A stretch of DNA of 12,377 nucleotides from JAGPIS01 sp964635545. Its GTDB lineage: Bacteria; Bacteroidota; Bacteroidia; Bacteroidales; Marinilabiliaceae. The position numbers and the translations under genes are program-made. The notes beneath the pieces were generated by a model. It was not told the DNA's origin. It saw only the letters and a list, made by a program, of their open reading frames with translations, and did not search any database. Below, piece after piece: positions 1 through 6,700 of the stretch. Numbering within the stretch: the first letter of the stretch is position 1; every line of letters starts with the position of its first letter. The stretch is taken from the NCBI GenBank assembly GCA_964635545.1, contig CAZWOA010000084.1, positions 1-12,377 on the forward strand. The letters run 5' to 3'.

Positions 1-35
1 ATACAATACAATACAATACAATACAATACAATACA
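1..35. repeat. ATACA pentanucleotide tandem repeat (at least 7 copies)
   Basis: Seven perfect head-to-tail copies of ATACA start at the first base of the window and stop at base 35, so the tract is probably longer than can be seen. Five is not a multiple of three, so each gain or loss of a unit shifts the downstream frame. The tract has no stop codon in any of the three forward frames. In the frame of the downstream lipoprotein it reads as repeated Tyr-Asn-Thr-Ile-Gln. Tracts of this kind are classic sites of slipped-strand mispairing. Confidence 0.95.
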
Positions 36-847
36 TATGTATCATATTTATTTTAATATTTAGCTTATCAGGTTGTAATTCAAACAATAAAGAGCGGAGA
101 ACTGAATTCTTTCCAAAGGAAGAATTAAAATTCAATTATAATAATGAAAATATTTGGGTTTTTATTCTTGCAGGTCAATCTAACATGGCAGGACGAGGCA
201 AAGTTGAACCAAAAGACACAATGCCAAATTCAAGAATAATATCAATAAATGCAACTAATGAATTAATAATTGCAAAAGAACCTCTACATTTCTATGAGCC
301 TCAAATGAATGGATTAGACTGTGGACTATCATTTGCTAATGAACTATTAAAAAACATTCCTGATAGTATAACAATAATGCTACTCCCCACTGCTGTAGGC
401 GGCAGTTCAATAAGTCAGTTGGTAAACGATTCTATACACAGAAATGTAAAACTATTAACTAACTTCAAAGATAAAGTGAGAATAGGACAACAGTATGGGA
501 CAATACAGGGAATCTTATGGCATCAAGGAGAAAGTGACACTTATACACCGGAGAAAATTAAAATATATGATAAACAATTATGCCATTTATTTTCTATTTT
601 CAGAAATGAAATAGGAATGGAAAATCTTCCGATTCTCATAGGCGAATTAGGGAAATATTCAAAAAACAAAGAATCATGGAATGCTATCAATGAAAAAATA
701 GAATCTTACATAAAGTCTGACTTTAATGCACACCTCATTAAAACAAATGATTTACAAGATATTGGAGATAATATCCACTTCAACTCAAAAGCTCAAAGAT
801 TGCTTGGCAAAAGGTTTGCAGAAAAATTTATTAACATTCAAAAATAA
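2..847 (+). CDS. SGNH/sialate-O-acetylesterase-like lipoprotein (5' end missing)
   Basis: Probable carbohydrate O-acetylesterase of the SASA/SGNH hydrolase type, anchored as a lipoprotein. The hydrophobic run IIFILIFSLSGC, encoded at 41-76, ends in a lipobox with Cys at 74-76, giving a mature chain of about 257 residues. Catalytic blocks are present: GQSNM with the Ser nucleophile at 179-181, a Gly block TAVGGSS, WHQGESD, and a C-terminal DNIH carrying Asp (767-769) and His (776-778). The first in-frame ATG, at 185, lies after the nucleophile, so it cannot be the true start. There is no in-frame ATG, GTG or TTG between the window edge and 185, so translation must begin upstream and run through the ATACA repeat. 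The acetylated substrate cannot be told from sequence. The gene is noticeably more AT-rich than the next one, which may hint at transfer. Confidence 0.82.
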   Translation, partial: YNTIQYNTIQYICIIFILIFSLSGCNSNNKERRTEFFPKEELKFNYNNENIWVFILAGQSNMAGRGKVEPKDTMPNSRIISINATNELIIAKEPLHFYEPQMNGLDCGLSFANELLKNIPDSITIMLLPTAVGGSSISQLVNDSIHRNVKLLTNFKDKVRIGQQYGTIQGILWHQGESDTYTPEKIKIYDKQLCHLFSIFRNEIGMENLPILIGELGKYSKNKESWNAINEKIESYIKSDFNAHLIKTNDLQDIGDNIHFNSKAQRLLGKRFAEKFINIQK

Positions 848-864
848 GTTACTTTCACTTATTT
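842..864 (+). terminator. AT-rich hairpin overlapping the esterase stop codon
   Basis: AAATAAGT and ACTTATTT form a perfect 8-bp stem with a 7-base loop. The stem overlaps the TAA stop and is followed by AT-rich sequence with a T-run near 882-887. It has only one G-C pair at the loop end, so it would be a weak terminator. It could equally be a chance palindrome in AT-rich DNA. Confidence 0.25.
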
Positions 865-922
865 ATAAAGATATAATTTATCATTTTTACAAAATCCATT
901 ACTATTAAAATTGGAATAAATA

Positions 923-2128
923 ATGCCGCAACTCCTCTACTACAATGCAACATGCGAAATGGCAATTGCCAACGGCCATCACAGCTATCAGCCACCCGAA
1001 AGGTTACAGCAGTTTGAAAGCGACCTTTCAACCATTATGATGTTTATGGCTACCCCCAACGACGTAGTGCTAAGCACACAGAAGCCGGATGACGATTTCA
1101 TATCATTTTGGGAGAGCGTAGGCATGGTGATGCCCCAATTCAAAACTGCCGAAGAGTTAAAAAATAAAGCTAATACATTGCTACCCAATCCTTGGGGATA
1201 CAGCAAAGCAGCAATATTCAACCTTAAAAGAATGGGAGTTCAAAACTGCAACTTCCCCATATCATTACAAGAGTGGAAAGATGAGCACCGCAACTTCTTC
1301 TCAAGAAAAACATCTGCCCTATTCGAGCAATCACTCATGAAAGCGGAACTACCTTCATTCTACAACACAAAACATACCCCACTCATTATCAGCGACTATG
1401 ACGAACTAGAAAAACTTATAACAGAGAGTAAAACCCCGATGGTAATAAAAAGTCTCTGGAGCTCATCGGGGCGCGGGGTAGTGATGATTAAAGAGGAGCA
1501 GCACAAAAAAACGGCACTCATATGGGCAAAAGGCAAAATACGACATGAAGGCATTGTAATAGTAGAAGTTATGATGAACAAAACAGCCGATTTCTCATTT
1601 CAGTTCAACCTCACCAATGATAATAATGTGCAATATATTGGCATCAACCACTTTGCAACCGATGGAAGCGGTAAATTCGACAAAGAGCTAATAGGTGAAC
1701 CACTCATTTTCAATCAATTAACATCACAAGGCTTACTACCTGAAGATTGGGAGCATCAATGTGTTGCAACCCTATCAGAAGAGATAAAAAAGATGAATTG
1801 GCACACACTTTACGAAGGCATTATGGGCTTCGACGCAATGATTATCAAAAATATAAAAGGCGAAATAAAAGTGCGATGCTGCGTGGAGATTAATTTCAGA
1901 AACAATATGGGGCTGATAAATATGGCTCTTAAACAGTACTTTGGCGAGGATGCTCGAGGTTGGTGGAAAATAGAACAATTTGAACGTGGTGGCTGGGAAA
2001 AATTCTACCGGATGATGAGAGAAAAACATCCTGCAACCATAGTGAACGGCAGAATTAAAAGCGGTTTCATACCGTTAACACCATCATCAGAAAAGATGAT
2101 TTACGGAGTTTGGGGTATATTAGAATGA
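923..2128 (+). CDS. ATP-grasp-like protein of unknown substrate
   Basis: A 401-residue soluble protein with no signal peptide or membrane segment. Its centre and C-terminus resemble an ATP-grasp fold. MVIKSLWSSSGRG (173-185) has a Lys followed by a Gly/Ser-rich loop, as in the ATP-binding lysine and phosphate-loop region. VEINFRNNMG (321-330) places Glu322, Asn324 and Arg326 in the E-x-N-x-R pattern that usually holds the metal and ATP. ATP-grasp enzymes join a carboxylate to an amine, thiol or other group through an acyl phosphate. No substrate domain is recognisable, and the N-terminal 130 residues (MPQLLYYNATCEMAIANG at the start) match no domain I can name. The start ATG has only a weak purine stretch upstream, as is normal in Bacteroidetes. 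It stands alone, 75 bases after the esterase and convergent with the next gene. The family call rests on these two motifs and is moderately sure. Confidence 0.65.
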   Translation: MPQLLYYNATCEMAIANGHHSYQPPERLQQFESDLSTIMMFMATPNDVVLSTQKPDDDFISFWESVGMVMPQFKTAEELKNKANTLLPNPWGYSKAAIFNLKRMGVQNCNFPISLQEWKDEHRNFFSRKTSALFEQSLMKAELPSFYNTKHTPLIISDYDELEKLITESKTPMVIKSLWSSSGRGVVMIKEEQHKKTALIWAKGKIRHEGIVIVEVMMNKTADFSFQFNLTNDNNVQYIGINHFATDGSGKFDKELIGEPLIFNQLTSQGLLPEDWEHQCVATLSEEIKKMNWHTLYEGIMGFDAMIIKNIKGEIKVRCCVEINFRNNMGLINMALKQYFGEDARGWWKIEQFERGGWEKFYRMMREKHPATIVNGRIKSGFIPLTPSSEKMIYGVWGILE

Positions 2129-2130
2129 AA

Positions 2131-2162
2131 ATTCCGCATACCCTTCCAATAGCATGCGGAAT
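2131..2162 (-). terminator. Hairpin between convergent genes, probable terminator
   Basis: ATTCCGCAT at 2131-2139 and ATGCGGAAT at 2154-2162 form a perfect 9-bp stem with a 14-base loop, in the 61-base gap between two converging genes. On the reverse strand the stem runs into a short T-run (about four Ts). On the forward strand there is no T-run. It is best read as the end of the reverse-strand transcript carrying the Cse60-like gene, and it may slow transcription from both sides. Confidence 0.5.
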
Positions 2163-2189
2163 GAACAATTATCCTACAGGTAACTAATC

Positions 2190-2384
2190 TTAATCTTTCT
2201 TATACACCACAAGAGCTGAATATGTGTTTACTCCAGTAGCCGAATGGCCTGTGTATTGCACCGAAATTAATTTCGACTCATCAACTCCCTCTTTCTCCAG
2301 GAAATCGTTAATCTGCTCATCCAGTGATGTATCATAGTCATCAGTACCAGTGTACTGAAAATGCTTAGTAAGAATTTTTGCCAT
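2190..2384 (-). CDS. Small Cse60-like protein (64 aa)
   Basis: A 64-residue acidic, soluble protein with no signal peptide. Its layout resembles the Cse60 family, small proteins named after a Bacillus sporulation gene: a short N-terminal strand, an amphipathic helix with acidic and hydrophobic residues (LDEQINDFLEKEG, 21-33), then the strands LISVQYTGHSA and SALVVYKKD. The biochemical role of that family is not known. The start is supported by an AGGAA ribosome-binding site at 2392-2396 on the reverse strand, 7 bases before the ATG. Such a site is unusual in this genome. It lies 83 bases downstream of the TPR gene on the same strand and could be read from it or from its own promoter. No exact -7 box is visible; the nearest, TTATTTTG at 2440-2433, has one mismatch. 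Coding status is well supported; the family name is moderate. Confidence 0.65.
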   Translation of the reverse strand: MAKILTKHFQYTGTDDYDTSLDEQINDFLEKEGVDESKLISVQYTGHSATGVNTYSALVVYKKD

Positions 2385-2467
2385 AATATCGTTCCTTATA
2401 TGTTAATTGTTATACTCCTATACGCAGAAAACCAAAATAAGATACAGTTTAAAGCCACTTTTTCACA

Positions 2468-3445
2468 TTAATAGCTCTCCATCCAAACCCTGAAATCGTT
2501 AAAGCGGAAGCCATTATCTGTTATCCATCTTATAACTTGAGGTTTCCACACGTCATAACACAAAAAGCATGCAAAAGGTTCGCTAAATTCATTATTATGC
2601 ATAACTATAAAAAAGTCGGAATAGGTAATTTGATAGAAATCAAAATTATCGCCACTCTCATCTTTCAGATACTGAAAAAGTTGCGAAGTAAGACTCATCA
2701 GTTTCTTTAAATCATCTTTTTCTTCAGAAACCGATTTTGCAAATTCTTCAATTTTAATATCTGCATTGCGGTAAAAACCGGGTTTCACATCCTTTTTTAT
2801 TCTTCCGATGATGTGCCTACCGCCTACTGCCCACATGCCGTTAAGTTGTTTGAATGCATCACGAGCATCATCACCTTCATTATTGAGGAGCAGGTAATAG
2901 TAAAGCGGCAACATAGACTTCAACCTCTCGCCCTTATCCAGCATGATGTAAGAGAGCAAAAGATGTGCATCAGCCATAGCTTTATCGTCATTTATAGCTT
3001 TCTGCACGTAGGTTTCGGCCTCATCAAGCTTTTTATTTCGATAATAGATAACAGCCATATTATAAAGCACTTCGCTATCATCTTGCGGAAGAGATTTCAA
3101 AAGGCGCATAGCACGATTAAGCTCTCCGCGCGCAATATAGCATTGCGACAGCACCAACTGTGCATTTACTTTATAATCACCCTTTAAATCGACAGCCCGC
3201 TTGGCATTGAGCATTGCAAGCGTGTAGTTGCCGTTAACAAGATGGGTATATCCAAGTTCGTAATAGGCTCTATCGCTGGTTCTAACGCTGGAAACCAGAG
3301 TGTTAAGCTCACGCACCACAAGGTCGGAATTACCATAATTACGCCAACTAATAGCAGCATCAATTATTGAATCAACTGCAGCACTCTGCCCGTTGGCGGC
3401 AGTGAAGAGAGATAACGACAATATAATAATGAAAATATGACGCAT
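2468..3445 (-). CDS. Secreted tetratricopeptide-repeat protein
   Basis: A 325-residue exported protein, counting from the preferred start. It begins MRHIFIIILSLSLFTAANGQ, a typical Sec signal peptide with likely cleavage after the Ala-Asn-Gly region. Three or four tetratricopeptide-type helix pairs follow (about residues 60-190), with patterns such as YYELGYTHLVNGNYTLA, VLYNMAVIYYRNKKLDEAE and AHLLLSYIMLDKGE. The C-terminal 120 residues are aromatic-rich (for example YSDFFIVMHNNEF and CYDVWKPQVIRW) and match no domain I recognise. TPRs bind partner proteins, so a periplasmic scaffold role is likely but not shown. An ATG 11 codons further upstream, at 3478, is rejected: it falls inside an exact Bacteroidetes -7 box and would bury the signal peptide behind a polar extension. 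The gene is divergent from the macroglobulin gene and upstream of the Cse60-like gene. Confidence 0.85.
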   Translation of the reverse strand: MRHIFIIILSLSLFTAANGQSAAVDSIIDAAISWRNYGNSDLVVRELNTLVSSVRTSDRAYYELGYTHLVNGNYTLAMLNAKRAVDLKGDYKVNAQLVLSQCYIARGELNRAMRLLKSLPQDDSEVLYNMAVIYYRNKKLDEAETYVQKAINDDKAMADAHLLLSYIMLDKGERLKSMLPLYYYLLLNNEGDDARDAFKQLNGMWAVGGRHIIGRIKKDVKPGFYRNADIKIEEFAKSVSEEKDDLKKLMSLTSQLFQYLKDESGDNFDFYQITYSDFFIVMHNNEFSEPFACFLCYDVWKPQVIRWITDNGFRFNDFRVWMESY

Positions 3446-3475
3446 AACTGAATTATTTTGGTTGAAAATTACCAG

Positions 3476-3483
3476 CAAAAGTA
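3476..3483 (-). promoter_or_regulatory. Bacteroidetes -7 promoter box for the TPR gene
   Basis: The reverse strand reads TACTTTTG, an exact match to TAnnTTTG, 31 bases before the preferred ATG at 3445. A TTTTG at 3503-3499 could be the -33 element, but its spacing is somewhat short. A 7-bp inverted repeat (AAGCCAT 3502-3508, ATGGCTT 3533-3539) abuts the -33 position and could be an operator. Confidence 0.55.
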
Positions 3484-3784
3484 ATATTCTTTATGCATCA
3501 AAAGCCATGCTGAAAAAAGCATCCAATATAAAATGGCTTATTTCTGATAATTTTCAAACTTCAATTAAAAAACACAAATACCAGTAAATCAAAACATTAC
3601 AACCTGCAAGTTAACTACTTTCTGATTTTTATTCTGATATAGTTTTATGATTTTATTAACTATATTTTTTAAAGCAACCTTACACAAATAGAGTCATCTA
3701 TAACAATATAATATAAATGAAATTTAAAGGATGGGCGACTAATCTCCTGAAAATTAATTAAGTTTACATAGTAAATCGATAGTT
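3484..3784. other. AT-rich intergenic region between divergent TPR and macroglobulin genes
   Basis: About 300 non-coding bases that must hold the promoter for the forward macroglobulin gene. No exact TAnnTTTG is present on the forward strand. The nearest candidates are TAAGTTTA at 3759-3766 and TAGTTTTA near 3640, each missing the final G, and neither has a convincing -33 TTTG. There is no Shine-Dalgarno site before the ATG at 3785. No RNA gene was seen. Confidence 0.6.
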
Positions 3785-6700
3785 ATGAGATATAAACAAA
3801 TATTACTACTCCTGGCAATAACACTTAGTGTAGGAGTTTTTACGGCACAGAAGCGTAACATAAAATCACCATCAGCAATGACAAATACCGAGCTTTGGAA
3901 AAAGACCGACTCATTGGCACAGAAGTCACTGCCACTACAGGCACAACCACTTCTCGACGAGCTTAAAAGCCGCGCTTATCAAGAGAAAAACAGCGCAGAG
4001 GCAGTTAAAGTGCTGATGTACAGCTTCAAATTAAACGAGCGACGCACTGAAGATGCACTGAAAACATATATCGGCAACCTTGAAAAGGAGACCAAAACAG
4101 CTTGGGAACCCTACAAGCAAATTGCCCACTCAATGCTGGGCGAGATGTATCAGATGTACTACTCATCCAACCGCTACAGACTAATGGACACAGCAGGAAA
4201 TGAGGATGAAAACTCGGGAGAATGGAGTCATCAATATGTGATTACAAAAATAAGATACCACTATCGCGCCTCAACGAGCAACACAAAACTACTACAATCA
4301 ACAGGTATTGAGAGTATTAAACCAATACTAACAGAATCAAAACTATCCAATATAATAAGACCAACGCTATACGATTTTTTGTCAAATAGAGCTATTGATG
4401 CACTACAAAATAGCGAGTATAACGTTTTAAAACCCGAAAATCAATATATACCTGATGATGAAAACCTATGGAAATCAGCCGCAGAATTTATAAAACTAAA
4501 TATTGAGGCTACTGATGATGTGCTAAATCCACAATTGGAAGCATTAAAAACATATCAGGAGCTGTTAAAATTCAGACTTAGCGACATAAAAAATAGTGCT
4601 GCACTAATCGATGCAGATTTAAACCGACTGAAAACTCTTCAAAGATTCTTTGTTGGCGAAAATAAAGATTCGCTCTATTGGGATGCATTAAGCAGACTAT
4701 CAAAATCGACCACTGACGATGATATGGTGGCCAGACTATTGGTTGAAAAAGCATCTTTTTTAACTAATCTTAACCAAGAAGCGATAACGGGAATAGGGAA
4801 AAATCATCCTACTGCTAAAGCTTTAAAACTACTTGACGAATGTATTAAGAAACATCCCAACAGCGAATCGGCATGTATAGCACACAATATGCGTAATGCT
4901 ATTTTGGAGAAGGAGTTGACAGCCGAAAGTGAAACAGCAGTGTCACCTAATAAACCTATACCATTCAAAATAAATTATAGAAATACAACTACCGCATATC
5001 TACACATCGTAAAAGTGAATAAAGAGCAGTTTGAAAAATATAGCAACCGCAACGATAAACTAACGAACTTCCTAGTTGAGCAAAAACCAATAAGATCGAC
5101 AAAAATCACTTTGCCAGATTTCTTTGATTATCAAATACATTCAGCTCATTATGAAGATAAACCACTGGAAACCGGACATTACTTCATTATATTTTCACTC
5201 ACTCCGGAAATAAAACTAACCAACAACATACTCAGCATCAACAAACTGCAAACAACCACACTTAGCAGTCAGGATATAAGAGAGAAACAAAACCTGCTAA
5301 AAGTAAAAGTAACAGACCGCATAACCGGGGAAACCATTGAGAATGCAGAAGTTACATTAACTTATACTATAAAACGAAGTGATAAAAAACTGATTTTAAA
5401 TACAGATTCAGAAGGAGAGGCTCTATTTGAAGTTGATAAAGAGACAAGAAATTATTGCTATACTGTTAAAAAGGGTAACGACCTATTAATCATCAACAAT
5501 CAATGGGGTTATTACTACGACAATACCCCTAAGTATGGCACAAAGACACTTTTCTTTACCGATAGAAAAATTTATCGCCCCGGACAGACCGTTCACTTCA
5601 AAGCCATTACCATTAAAGGGATTAAAGAGAATTGGGAAACTGTTGAAAACCAGCCAACCACTGTAATTCTGAGGGACAAAAACGGAAAAGAGCAGGGCAA
5701 ACTTAATCTCCGCACCAACGAGTATGGCTCTGTATGGGGAAGTTTTGTTATCCCACAGGGTAGCATAAACGGAAACTGGTATTTATCAAACGATAACGGT
5801 TCAGTCAACATCAGCGTTGAAGAGTACAAACGACCACGGTTTGAGGTTGATTTCAAGTCCTTTACCGACATCATTATTATCGGAGACACCGCTATCGTAA
5901 AGGGAGAAGCCAGAGCTTATGCAGGAAATAAAGTTGCAGGAGCAAAGGTCAGCTACACAGTAAAATACAACGAACAAACATACTGGCGCTTGTGGCGTAC
6001 AAAGGAGCACCTTATCACCCATGGCGAAACCACAACCGACGATAAAGGAAATTTTGAGATACCTTTTGTTGCATCTCCGGTGGGTAAAAAACAAAACCTA
6101 TATAAGAATCCGGTGTTCGAAGTTCATGCAATAGTAACCGACCTTACAGGTGAAACACATGAATTATCAACCAGCATTTCGGCAAACAATAGCGGAGTGT
6201 CATTTAATATTTCAGGCATCGAAAACTACATCAACACACAGCCTGTAAAATTTGAATATGAAGCCCTTAACAGCAATGGTCAGCCAGTAAAATGGAACAG
6301 CAAAATAAGGGTAATCAGCCAAAAAAGAACAGAAAAGTTCACATCTGAATTATATTGGACTAAACCAGACACCATAATTACCTTAACGGATAATTTCGGT
6401 TTAAACAATAACCAGAACTGGACTGACGACAGAGTAGTACTTGAACGTGATGTTACCACATCTGAAAGTAAATTTATTAATATCAACGAACCAGGCAAAC
6501 TGGAAGCAGGTTACTATAGAATTGAAATGTCGGGGCTTGACAAAAACAACAAACCAATAAAACAGGAGCAGTACTTCACAGTTATTGAAGGAGTTTCAAC
6601 AGAGACACATCATACAGCAAAACCTGCATTTGTAAAAATAACAGAAGCCAGTGACAAGGAAGTCAGTTTTATAGCAGCTTCTGCTATCAATAATGCCAAA

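Noticed and set aside
185..847. Esterase coding region starting at the ATG at 185
   Set aside because: This start falls after the catalytic Ser of GQSNM and removes the lipoprotein signal. The same frame continues upstream without a stop to the window edge.
2813..3187. Forward-strand open frame of 124 codons opposite the TPR gene
   Set aside because: It lies wholly inside the reverse-strand TPR gene, which has a signal peptide, TPR pattern and promoter box. The forward translation has no recognisable domain.
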